From assembly GCF_900104475.1 (NCBI RefSeq), contig NZ_FNJR01000007.1:1-64000 (forward strand): a stretch of DNA of 64,000 nt. Direction: 5' to 3'. Of the stretch, positions 48,869 through 57,444 are shown piece by piece. Below the pieces are notes generated by a model. It did no database searches. It was not told the DNA's origin and saw nothing but the letters and a program-made list of their open reading frames with translations. The position numbers were made by a program, and so were the translations under genes. Numbering within the stretch: position 1 is the first letter of the stretch; every line of letters begins with the position of its first letter. This DNA is from Actinopolyspora xinjiangensis. Its GTDB lineage: Bacteria > Actinomycetota > Actinomycetes > Mycobacteriales > Pseudonocardiaceae.

Positions 48869-49708
48869 ATGAACCAACGCGTCGCCATCGTTACAGACTC
48901 CACCGCTTCCATCCCGTACCGACTGGCAGAGCAGCTCGGAATCACGGTGGTGCAGCTGGACCTGACCATCGACGGAGAGAGTGACGACGAGCGACGCGTG
49001 CCGCACTCCAGACTCGCCGAGGCGATGCGCGGTGGGCTCCCGGTCGAGACCTCCGCCCCACCGGCCCCGGCGTTCTTCTGGAACTACTCGGACGCGGTCA
49101 GCGCCGGGGCCGAGGCCATCGTCTCGGTGCACCTCTCATCCCGGCTCTCCGCGACCTGCGAGGCCGCGCGCACGGCAGCGGCCGAGGTCAGCGTGCCCGT
49201 GCACGTGGTCGACTCCGGCCTGTGCGGCCTCGGGTTCGGCTATCCCGTGATCGCCGCCGCCGAGGCGGCCGCCGAGGGCGCGGACGAGCACACCGTGCTC
49301 GACCTGCTGCACCAGCGGCTGAACGGCACCACCGAAATGGTCTACGTGGACACCCTGGAGTACCTGCGACGCAGCGGACGGGTCGGCGGCGGGCAGGCGA
49401 GCCTGGCCAAGGCGCTTTCCATCAAACCCCTGCTGGTGATGCGCGAGGGAGAGCTGCACCAGCTGAGCAGGGGAATCGGCCCGGAACGAGCACTGCGCAA
49501 GGCCGTGGACCAGGCCACGAACACCAGTCCCGGCAGGGTCAGCGTCGCGGCGGAGCACTTCCAGGCCCCCCAACGCGCGAAGTGGGTGCTGGACAGGCTG
49601 AGCGGCAGGCTGTCACCGGCGCGGGAACCCCTGCTGGAGGAGACCAGCGCGATCATCGGCGCGCACGCCGGCCCCGGAGCGGTGGGAATCACGGTCACGC
49701 CCGCGTGA
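48869..49708 (+). CDS. DegV-family fatty-acid-binding protein
   Basis: A 279-residue protein. 'RVAIVTDSTASIPYRLAEQL' is the N-terminal loop with the conserved D-S-T; 'VETSAPPAPAFFWNY', 'AIVSVHLSSRLSATCEAA', 'VDSGLCGLGFG' and 'MVYVDTLEYLRRSGRVGGGQ' with ASL follow the family. FakB-like members bind a fatty acid and present it to a kinase; a FakA gene is not in this window. The next gene is convergent, with a hairpin between. Confidence 0.9.
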   Translation: MNQRVAIVTDSTASIPYRLAEQLGITVVQLDLTIDGESDDERRVPHSRLAEAMRGGLPVETSAPPAPAFFWNYSDAVSAGAEAIVSVHLSSRLSATCEAARTAAAEVSVPVHVVDSGLCGLGFGYPVIAAAEAAAEGADEHTVLDLLHQRLNGTTEMVYVDTLEYLRRSGRVGGGQASLAKALSIKPLLVMREGELHQLSRGIGPERALRKAVDQATNTSPGRVSVAAEHFQAPQRAKWVLDRLSGRLSPAREPLLEETSAIIGAHAGPGAVGITVTPA

Positions 49709-49748
49709 GATCCGAGTTCGACCTCTCGGTCCGCCTGGTTGGTTCCGT

Positions 49749-49799
49749 GGCGGAACCTCCGGGGGCACCCGCGGCGAGAGCCGCACGAGAGGTTCCGCC
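49749..49799. terminator. Hairpin between degV and hrpA
   Basis: Stem GGCGGAACCTC (49749-49759) and GAGGTTCCGCC (49789-49799) with a 29-nt loop that itself holds a GCGGC/GCCGC stem. Suited to end both convergent transcripts. Confidence 0.7.
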
Positions 49800-49836
49800 G
49801 CCCGGCCAGCTACGACGACGGGGCGGCCACAGTGCA

Positions 49837-52800
49837 TCAGGATCGGAGCTTGTCCATGGCCCGGTGTATCCGCTTCTCCGAGATCGAGCGCGGCGTCCCG
49901 AGCTCCTGCGCGAAGTAGCTCACCCGCAGTTCCTCGATCATCCAACCGATCGACCAGAGCTGTTCCCCGACCGGTTCGCCCTCACCGAGGGAGTCGAGCA
50001 TCTCCTGGTAGCGGCGTTCCACAGCCCGAACCCGGTCCATGAGATCGCGGTCCCGGGCCGGGTGGTGGGCGACCTTCTGCAACCGGTAGGAGACCGCGCT
50101 GAGGTAACGCCGCAGATCGGCCAACCGCCACCAGCCCGCGTCCGTGACGAAACCGGGGTAGACCAGGTTGGACAGCTGCGTTCGGATGTCCTCGGCCGCG
50201 TCCGCCGAGAGTGAGCGCGTTCCCTCCACCTCGGACTCGACACGCTGCTGCGTGGTGAGAATTCGCTCCACGGCGGAGACGACGTGGGCCGAGGTCTCGT
50301 TCAGCCCGGCACGCACCCGCTGGACCACCCGGTCGAAGGCTTCCTGGTCGGAGGGGACCCCACCGGCCTGCTCGATGAGCACGTCAGCCGCGCACGCGAT
50401 GCAGTCCTCGAACAGGCGCTCCTGGTCCCCGTGCGGACTGCGCCCGAACACCAGCTTCGCCGAGTTCGTCAACTGGCGCCGCAGGAACTTCGCCGGTGAG
50501 GGCAGGTTCAACAGCACCAGTCGGCGCGCACCACGACGCTGCTGCTCCCGCTGCTCGGCGGCCGTGTCGAAGGCGCGGATGCCGACGCTGTCGCCCTCGT
50601 CGACCAACGCCGGGTACGCCTTGACCACCTGGCCGTTGCGCTGGCGCTCGAAGGTGCCGGGAAGCTTGCCGAAGTCCCACTCCCGCAGGCCGTGCCGCTC
50701 GATGGTCTCGGCGGCCGCCGATATCTCGGCCCGCAACCGGGGGCGCAACCGCTCGGCTAGCTCCTCGAGGTCCTTGCCCTCCGCCAGGACGCGCTCCTCG
50801 CCGCCGTCTCCGTCGCCGTCCACCACCCGGAAGGTCATCCGCAGGTGGTCGGGTACCCGTTGCGGATCCCATGCCTCCGGCGGAACGGTGACCCCGGTCA
50901 TGCGGCGCAACTCGTTGGAAAGCGCTTCCAGCAGCGGCTCCTCGTGCGGTCGCAGCCGCGCCAGCACCGCCTTGGCGTGATCGGGAACCGGCACGAACTC
51001 GCGCCGCCACTGTTTCGGCAACGTCTTGAGCAGGGAGGTGACCAGCTCCTCCCGGAGGCCGGGGATCTGCCAGTCGAAACCACCGGGACCGAGCTGGTTG
51101 AGCACCGCGAGCGGCACGTGCACGGTGACCCCGTCGGCGTCGCTGCCCGGTTCGAACTGGTAGCTCAACCGCAGGCGGTGCCTGCCCTGCTGCCAGAAGT
51201 CGGGGTAGTCGGTGTCGCTCACATCGGCGGAGGTCTCGTTGAACAGCAGCGACCTCGGGAAGGTGAGCAGATCGGGCCGCTCCCCGCGGACCTTCTTCCA
51301 CCAGGTGTCGAAGTGCCGGGCGGAGACGACCTCGGCGCCGACCCGCTGGTCGTAGAAGTCGTAGAGGGTGTCGTCGTCGACGACGATGTCGCGGCGGCGA
51401 GCCCGCTGTTCGAGCTCCTCGACCTCGGCCAGCAGTCGGCGATTGGTGTGGAAGAACTCGTGGCGGGTGTCCCAGTCCCCCTCGACCAGGGCGTGCCGGA
51501 TGAACAGTTCCCGGCAGAGCTCGGGCTCGATACGACCGTAGTTGACCTTGCGACCGGCCACCAGCGGAACGCCGTAGAGCGTCACCCGCTCGTAGGCCAT
51601 CACCGCGCCCTTGTCCTTCTCCCAGTGCGGCTCGCTGTAGTGGCGCTTGACCAGATGCCCGGCCAGCCGCTCGATCCAGGCGGGCTCGACCTTCGCCACG
51701 GTGCGCGCCCACAGCTTCGAGGTCTCCACCAGCTCGGCGGCCATCACCCACTGCGGCTGCTTCTTGAACAGCGCCGAACCGGGGAAGATCGCGAACTTGG
51801 CCCCGCGCGCCCCGAGGTACTCGCTCGCGGAACGCCGGTTGGACCCCGACTTGCGCTCGGTGTCCTTCAACCCGATGTGCGAGAGCAGCCCCGCCAGCAG
51901 CGACTGGTGTATCCGGTCCTCGTCGGCGGGCTGGTCGTTGATCGAGATGTCGAGGGAGTTGACCATCTGCCGCAGCTGCCCGTAGAGGTCCTGCCACTCC
52001 CGCACCCGCAGGTAGTTGAGGTACTCCTCGCGGCACATCCGCCGGAATCGGCTGCCGGACAGCTCCCCGCGCTGCTCGCGCAGGTACTGCCAGAGATTGA
52101 GGTAGGCCAGGAAGTCGGACTGTTTGTTGGCGAACCGGGCGTGCCGCTGGTCGGCCGCCTGCTGGTGCTCCGCGGGACGTTCCCTGGGGTCCTGGATGGA
52201 CAGGCCCGCGGCTATGACCATCGTCTCGTGCACGCAGCCGTTCGTCTCGGCCTCGACGATCATCCGCGCCAACCTGGGGTCGATCGGCAGCTGCGCCAGC
52301 TTGGAGCCGATCCTGGTCAGTCGCTGGTTGTCCTGCTTGCCCCGTTTCGTGGGCTGTTCCAGGGCACCGAGTTCGTGCAGCAGGTTCACCCCGTCGGTGA
52401 TCTGCCGCCGGTCCGGCGGTTCCACGAAGGGGAAGGAAGCCACGTCCCCCAGTCCCAGGGAGGTCATGCGCAGGATCACCGAGGCGAGGTTGGTGCGCAG
52501 GATCTCCGGATCGGTGAACTCCTGCCGGTCCAGGAAGTCCCGCTCGGAGTACAGCCGGATGCAGATCCCCTCGGACTCCCGCCCGCAGCGGCCCTTGCGC
52601 TGGTTGGCGGAAGCCTGCGAGATCGGCTCGATGGGCAGCCGCTGCACCCTCGTCCGATAGCTGTAGCGGGATATCCGGGCGGTTCCCGGATCGATGACGT
52701 ACTTGATCCCCGGCACGGTCAACGAGGTCTCGGCGACGTTGGTGGCCAGCACGATGCGCCGGGTGGAGTGCCGTTGGAACACCCGCCGCTGTTCGGCCGA

Positions 52801-53796
52801 GGACAGCCGCGCGTACAGCGGCAGCACCTCGGTGCTGGCGGGTTTTCGTTGTTCCAGGGCCTCGGCGGTGTCGCGGATCTCCCGCTCGCCGCTGAGGAAG
52901 ACCAGGATGTCCCCTGGCCCCTCGGCGCACAGCTCGTCCACCGCGTCCCCGATGGCGGTGATCTGGTCGCGCTCGACGTCCTCCAGCTCGTCGGAGTCGT
53001 CCACCAACGGCCGGTAGCGCACCTCGACCGGATAAGTACGGCCGGACACCTCCACGATCGGGGCGTCGTCGAAGTGCCGGGAGAACCGTTCCGGATCGAT
53101 GGTCGCCGAGGTGATGATCACCTTGAGGTCGGGGCGTTTGGGAAGGATCTGCTTGACGTAGCCGAGGATGAAGTCGATGTTGAGGCTGCGCTCGTGCGCC
53201 TCGTCGATGATCAGCGTGTCGTAGCGCCGCAGCAGCCGGTCCCGCTGGATCTCGGCCAGCAGGATGCCGTCGGTCATCTGCTTGACCAGCGTGTCCTCAC
53301 CGGCACGCTCGGTGAATCGGACCTGGTAACCGACCGCGCCGCCCACCTCGGTGTCCAGCTCGGCCGCGACGCGCTCGGCGACGGTGCGCGCGGCGAGCCT
53401 GCGCGGCTGGGTGTGGCCGATCGAGCCGAGGATTCCCCGACCGAGCTCCAGGCACATCTTCGGCAGCTGCGTGGTCTTGCCTGAGCCGGTCTCCCCCGCG
53501 ACGATGACCACCTGGTTGTCCCTGATGGCGGTCATCAAATCCTCCCGTCGCGCCGTGACGGGCAGCTCCTCGGGATAGGTGATCTCGGGAAGCCGCTCCC
53601 TGCGACGCGTGACGCGCTCGTGGGCGGCGGTGATGTCGGCCGAGATCTCCGCCACGACGCCGCGCAGCGCCTCCTGGTCGCGGATCTTGTGCGCACCTTC
53701 GATGCGCCGCCGCAGCCGCCGATGGTCCTGCGGCATGAGGTCGGTCAGGCGGTCGCGCAGTTCGGACAGCGAGGGCGAAACGGGTGCAGTGGCCAT
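49837..53796 (-). CDS. hrpA: ATP-dependent RNA helicase HrpA
   Basis: A 1319-residue DEAH-box helicase. After a ~90-residue helical N-terminus come Walker A 'VVIVAGETGSGKTTQLPKM', motif II 'YDTLIIDEAHERSLNIDFIL', motif III 'IITSATIDPERFSRHF', 'VLATNVAETSLTVPGIKYVI' and motif VI 'QRKGRCGRESEG', then the HA2 and OB-fold regions and the long C-terminal domain (DUF3418) found in HrpA but not in other DEAH proteins. E. coli HrpA rescues stalled ribosomes and processes mRNA. The ATG at 53796 follows GGGGAGAG. The size agrees with the family (~1300). Confidence 0.95.
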   Translation of the reverse strand: MATAPVSPSLSELRDRLTDLMPQDHRRLRRRIEGAHKIRDQEALRGVVAEISADITAAHERVTRRRERLPEITYPEELPVTARREDLMTAIRDNQVVIVAGETGSGKTTQLPKMCLELGRGILGSIGHTQPRRLAARTVAERVAAELDTEVGGAVGYQVRFTERAGEDTLVKQMTDGILLAEIQRDRLLRRYDTLIIDEAHERSLNIDFILGYVKQILPKRPDLKVIITSATIDPERFSRHFDDAPIVEVSGRTYPVEVRYRPLVDDSDELEDVERDQITAIGDAVDELCAEGPGDILVFLSGEREIRDTAEALEQRKPASTEVLPLYARLSSAEQRRVFQRHSTRRIVLATNVAETSLTVPGIKYVIDPGTARISRYSYRTRVQRLPIEPISQASANQRKGRCGRESEGICIRLYSERDFLDRQEFTDPEILRTNLASVILRMTSLGLGDVASFPFVEPPDRRQITDGVNLLHELGALEQPTKRGKQDNQRLTRIGSKLAQLPIDPRLARMIVEAETNGCVHETMVIAAGLSIQDPRERPAEHQQAADQRHARFANKQSDFLAYLNLWQYLREQRGELSGSRFRRMCREEYLNYLRVREWQDLYGQLRQMVNSLDISINDQPADEDRIHQSLLAGLLSHIGLKDTERKSGSNRRSASEYLGARGAKFAIFPGSALFKKQPQWVMAAELVETSKLWARTVAKVEPAWIERLAGHLVKRHYSEPHWEKDKGAVMAYERVTLYGVPLVAGRKVNYGRIEPELCRELFIRHALVEGDWDTRHEFFHTNRRLLAEVEELEQRARRRDIVVDDDTLYDFYDQRVGAEVVSARHFDTWWKKVRGERPDLLTFPRSLLFNETSADVSDTDYPDFWQQGRHRLRLSYQFEPGSDADGVTVHVPLAVLNQLGPGGFDWQIPGLREELVTSLLKTLPKQWRREFVPVPDHAKAVLARLRPHEEPLLEALSNELRRMTGVTVPPEAWDPQRVPDHLRMTFRVVDGDGDGGEERVLAEGKDLEELAERLRPRLRAEISAAAETIERHGLREWDFGKLPGTFERQRNGQVVKAYPALVDEGDSVGIRAFDTAAEQREQQRRGARRLVLLNLPSPAKFLRRQLTNSAKLVFGRSPHGDQERLFEDCIACAADVLIEQAGGVPSDQEAFDRVVQRVRAGLNETSAHVVSAVERILTTQQRVESEVEGTRSLSADAAEDIRTQLSNLVYPGFVTDAGWWRLADLRRYLSAVSYRLQKVAHHPARDRDLMDRVRAVERRYQEMLDSLGEGEPVGEQLWSIGWMIEELRVSYFAQELGTPRSISEKRIHRAMDKLRS

Positions 53797-53972
53797 AACT
53801 CTCCCCAGGATAGAGATCCGGGCGGGCGCCGCGCCGCCGTATTTCACGCGTCACACGTCACTACGGCTACGAACACCGTGCCGAACGGTGCACGCGGCGG
53901 CTGAACCGCTCGGCACACGCGCTGGTCGACAACCCGGTCGTACGGACGGCGGTCAACGGCGATCGCCGCCTG

Positions 53973-55154
53973 TCACGTCGTCTCGGCACGACACAGTATC
54001 GCGGTGGGGGTTCTGCCCACCCTGGTGAGCACCACGGTGGCGCCCGCCTGCCCGGAGAGCTTGAGCCTCCCGCGCAACGCGTCCGGGTCCACGTCCAGAC
54101 CTCGGACCAGGATCTCCAGCCGACCGACACCGTGACGACGCAGCAGGGCACGCAGAGTCTTCTCGTTGTACTTGCCGTGTTCGAGCACCCGGAACGCGCG
54201 CACTCCGGGGGGCGGCTCCTCCCCGGTCAGGTAGGCGATGCGGTGGTCGAGCTGGCCCAGTCCGTAGCGGGCCGCGTACTGGCGCACCAACCCGGCGCGC
54301 ACGACGGCGCCGTCGGGGTCGACCAACCATTCGCCGATCTCCCGCTCCGGGCACTCGTCCGGTTCGGCGTCGGTGACCCGCAACCTCACCGCGCCCCCCT
54401 CGTCCAGCAGGGTGGCACCGCGCCCGACCCCCGGATCAGCGATCCCGCCGAACCACAGGGACGCTTCACGCACCTGCCCGGCCAGCGAGACCAGTTCGAT
54501 CTCGGCTTCGTCCGGCACGGCCTCGAAGTCCAGCCCGGGAGCGCACTTGATCACCAGGTCACGACCGCGGTAGGTCTCGATCAGCTCCCGCAACGGCGGC
54601 TCCAGATCCTCCGGACTCCAGCGCCTGCGCCCTCCGCCGTCGCGCCTGCCCGGATCGGCGACCACGGCGGTTCCCGTGGTCACCGGCCGCAACGCGTCCG
54701 CCCGCACCAGGGTGGGGGCCAGGCCGCGCACGGCGAGGTTCCCCCGCGCCATGCGCAGCCGCACCTCGTCACGGTCGGAGCCGACGCAGCGCCGGGCCAC
54801 CGGTGCGACCTCGACGAGGTCGGCTCCGATGGAACAGGTCACGTCGTGCACGTCCCTGCCAGCCAGCCGGGAGGCCCGGTGGGCGGCGACCGAACCGGTG
54901 GTGGCCTGCTGCAACGCCGTGTCGGTGAACAACCAGTCAGCGGGGTCGCGCAGCTTGGCGGTCGCCCTGCGGCGCAGGGCGACCGTTTCGAGCACGGCCG
55001 GGGCGTACCGCCTGCCCGCCACCTCCCTCGCGGTTGCCGTGTCGGCCAGCCGGGAGGTCTCGCTCAGCGGCAACCGCGCGACCCGCTCCAGGGCACGCCG
55101 CCCCTCGGGAGAGCGCAGGAAGGCGACGTCGGAAGCGTCGAACTCGTACGCCAC
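53973..55154 (-). CDS. SAM-dependent methyltransferase with THUMP-like domain
   Basis: A 393-residue protein. An N-terminal helical part (residues 1-90) with 'LRDPADWLFTDTALQQATTG' leads into a Rossmann methyltransferase: 'VHDVTCSIGADLVEVAPVAR', 'CVGSDRDEVRLRMARGNLAV' and 'AVVADPGRRDGGGRRRWSPE' (motif IV DP). The C-terminal ~100 residues ('YLTGEEPPPGVRAFRVLEHG', 'LLRRHGVGRLEILVRGLDVD') match the THUMP-like domain of such actinobacterial proteins. It may modify RNA. The start is the GTG at 55154, 10 bp after the enoyl-CoA hydratase stop. Confidence 0.85.
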   Translation of the reverse strand: MAYEFDASDVAFLRSPEGRRALERVARLPLSETSRLADTATAREVAGRRYAPAVLETVALRRRATAKLRDPADWLFTDTALQQATTGSVAAHRASRLAGRDVHDVTCSIGADLVEVAPVARRCVGSDRDEVRLRMARGNLAVRGLAPTLVRADALRPVTTGTAVVADPGRRDGGGRRRWSPEDLEPPLRELIETYRGRDLVIKCAPGLDFEAVPDEAEIELVSLAGQVREASLWFGGIADPGVGRGATLLDEGGAVRLRVTDAEPDECPEREIGEWLVDPDGAVVRAGLVRQYAARYGLGQLDHRIAYLTGEEPPPGVRAFRVLEHGKYNEKTLRALLRRHGVGRLEILVRGLDVDPDALRGRLKLSGQAGATVVLTRVGRTPTAILCRAETT

Positions 55155-55164
55155 GGCCGTCGGC

Positions 55165-55947
55165 TCATTTCCCGCCGAACTCGGCCTTGCCCGGGCCGTT
55201 CTCGATGAACGAGCGCATCCCGGTCTTCTGGTCCTCGGTGGCGAACAACGAGGTGAACAGGTGTGTCTCGATGCGCAGCCCGGTGTTCAGGTCGACCTCG
55301 AGCCCCTCGTCGATGGCCCGCTTGGCCGCGGCGAGCGCGTGCGCCGGGCCGTTGACGAACTGTTCCGCCCAGCGTCGGGCGGCGGCGTAGACGTCGTCGG
55401 CCGCGACGATCTCGTCCACCATGCCCAACGACAACGCCTCCTGGGCCTCGACGAACCTGCCGCTGAAGACGATGTCCTTGGCCTTGCTGGGACCGACCAG
55501 CCGTGCCAGCCGCTGGGTTCCGCCCGCCCCGGGGATGACCCCGAGCAGGATCTCGGGTTGGCCGACCTTGAGTCCCTCGGCGGCGATGCGGCGATCACAG
55601 GTGAGGGCAAGTTCGAAGCCGCCTCCGAGCGCGTAGCCGGTCAGGGCGGCCACGGTGGGCTTGGGGATCTCGGCCACCGCGGTCAGCGCGGCCGACAGCC
55701 CCCGGCGCTCCTTGGCGGCCATCTCCGGTGCGGACTTCTCGGACATCTCCTTGATGTCGGCACCGGCGGCGAACACCTTCTCGCCGCCGTAGACGATCAC
55801 CGCACGCACCTCGTCCCGTTCGGCCGCCTCGGTGGCCACCTCCAGGATCTCGCGTTCGACCTGACTGTTGAGCGCGTTCATCTTGGGACGATCCAACCTG
55901 ATCGTCCCGATACCGCCGTCCACTTCGAGCCTGACGAACTCACCCAC
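55165..55947 (-). CDS. Enoyl-CoA hydratase
   Basis: A 260-residue crotonase-fold enzyme that hydrates trans-2-enoyl-CoA in beta-oxidation. The oxyanion hole residues lie in 'FAAGADIKEMSEKS' and 'ALTGYALGGGFELALTCDRR', and the catalytic glutamates are expected in 'LGGGFELAL' (E next to GF) and 'GQPEILLGVIPGAGGTQRLA'. 'SGRFVEAQEALSLGMVDEI' is usual. The GTG at 55947 follows CAGGAGGTCGCGGC. Substrate chain length cannot be judged. Confidence 0.93.
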   Translation of the reverse strand: MGEFVRLEVDGGIGTIRLDRPKMNALNSQVEREILEVATEAAERDEVRAVIVYGGEKVFAAGADIKEMSEKSAPEMAAKERRGLSAALTAVAEIPKPTVAALTGYALGGGFELALTCDRRIAAEGLKVGQPEILLGVIPGAGGTQRLARLVGPSKAKDIVFSGRFVEAQEALSLGMVDEIVAADDVYAAARRWAEQFVNGPAHALAAAKRAIDEGLEVDLNTGLRIETHLFTSLFATEDQKTGMRSFIENGPGKAEFGGK

Positions 55948-56112
55948 GCCGCGACCTCCTGAGAATCAGTAGCAGAACCAACGCGACCGGCCGAGGGCCG
56001 GCCGGTCACGCGAGTCGAGCAGCAACCATGCCGAAGTTCTCCGTTCAGGCTATCCGGACGATCGGGGAACGGAACCTCCCCACCGCCTCGGCTCCCTACA
56101 CGGGAACACCGG

Positions 56113-56901
56113 TCAGGTGCGCCGCGCCGCGAAGTAGCGATCCCCGCTGCGCCGCAGCCGCAGGTCCTGGTCGAAGGTCTTGGAGAGGTTCTCCTCGGTC
56201 AGCACGTCGTCGAGCAGCCCCTGGGCGACCACACCCCCCTCCCGGAGCAGCAACGCGTGCGTGAAACCGGGCGGGATCTCCTCGACGTGGTGGGTGACCA
56301 GCGTCATGGCGGGCGCGTCCGGATCCAGCGCCAACGCGGACAACCTCGCGACCAGGTCCTCACGTCCACCGAGGTCCAGCCCCGCCGCGGGCTCGTCCAG
56401 CAGCAGCATCTCGGGATCGGTCATCAGCGCCCGCGCGATCAGCGCGCGTTTGCGTTCCCCTTCCGAAAGGGTGCCGAAGGCCCGGTCGCCCAGCTCTGCG
56501 ATGCCCATGTTCCCGAGCAGCTGCTCGGCGCGCTCGGTGTCGACCGACTCGTACTCCTCGTTCCACCGGCCGACCACCGCATACCCCGCGCTGACCACGA
56601 CGTCGCGCACGAGCTCGTCGCCGGGCATCCGCGCCGCCGTGGCGGCCGAGCACAGCCCGATGCGGGGGCGCAGCTCGAAAACATTGGTGCTGCCGAGGCG
56701 TTCGCCGAGCACATCGACAGTGCCCGTGGTCGGATACATCTCGGCGCCGGCGAGCCTGAGCACGGTCGTCTTGCCCGCGCCGTTGGGGCCGAGCACGACC
56801 CAGCGCTCGTCCAGCTCGACCGACCAGTCCACATCGGCCACCAGTGTGTTCGCCGCCCGCCGGACACTGACGCCATCCATCCGGATGACCAGGTCGTCCA
56901 C
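56113..56901 (-). CDS. ABC transporter ATP-binding protein (stand-alone)
   Basis: A 262-residue ATPase. Walker A 'VVLGPNGAGKTTVLRLAGAE', the Q-loop region 'LRPRIGLCSAATAARMPGDE', signature 'LSEGERKRALIARALMTDPE', Walker B 'MLLLDEPAAGLDLGGRED' and switch H in 'MTLVTHHVEEIPPGFTHALL' are all intact. No permease gene is adjacent, so its membrane partner lies elsewhere or it works alone. I chose the GTG at 56901, preceded by GGGAGG, over an ATG at 57000 that adds 33 mostly basic residues. Confidence 0.88.
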   Translation of the reverse strand: MDDLVIRMDGVSVRRAANTLVADVDWSVELDERWVVLGPNGAGKTTVLRLAGAEMYPTTGTVDVLGERLGSTNVFELRPRIGLCSAATAARMPGDELVRDVVVSAGYAVVGRWNEEYESVDTERAEQLLGNMGIAELGDRAFGTLSEGERKRALIARALMTDPEMLLLDEPAAGLDLGGREDLVARLSALALDPDAPAMTLVTHHVEEIPPGFTHALLLREGGVVAQGLLDDVLTEENLSKTFDQDLRLRRSGDRYFAARRT

Positions 56902-57000
56902 GTCTACCTCCCAGCCGTGACCGGCCGTCGTGCGCGCTGCTCGGCGCGCGGTTCGCCTCCGCCGCGGAGCGGCGGTGCCCGCCACGTCCGCGACTGCCAT

Positions 57001-57444
57001 TGTCCCGTTCACCACGTGGGAGTCCTCGACCGGGAACCCCCACCGCGGACACGATATGCCAGTTCCCGCCACAGGATCGACGGTCGAAGGGACGAGACAC
57101 TCGTAACACCCACCGCTCGCGCCCAACCGGTCGAGGCCGCCCGGCGATCGGCGCCCCTCACGACGCCGGGCCGTGGGAGGACCGGGGACGACACCGGACA
57201 GCTGGTCCTCCGAGCGGAGGAACACCGTGCTGGGCCCGTACGGTGCCGTCGGTGAGGAACCGGCTTCGCCGGAAGACCCTTGCCGGGCTCCGGAACCGGA
57301 CACCGCGCTCAGCTGCGGGCGCCGTGCGCGAGGACGAACTCGAAGTGACCTTCCGCACAGCCCACGGCACGACCGGCACCGGTTCGCGCCACACCGGCCC
57401 GGGGAGACGAACGACTCGCCGAACCGCCGGGCGGACCTCCCCGG
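57001..57444. other. About 440 bp without a supported gene
   Basis: Lies between the ABC ATPase and the end of the phosphorylase gene, both leftward. It probably holds the ABC gene promoter. If the ABC gene starts at 57000 the gap is the same; otherwise it extends to 56902. No repeats or RNA recognised. Confidence 0.4.

Noticed and set aside
50845-53484. An 879-codon open frame on the plus strand
   Set aside because: It is a reverse-strand shadow of hrpA caused by high GC at third codon positions.
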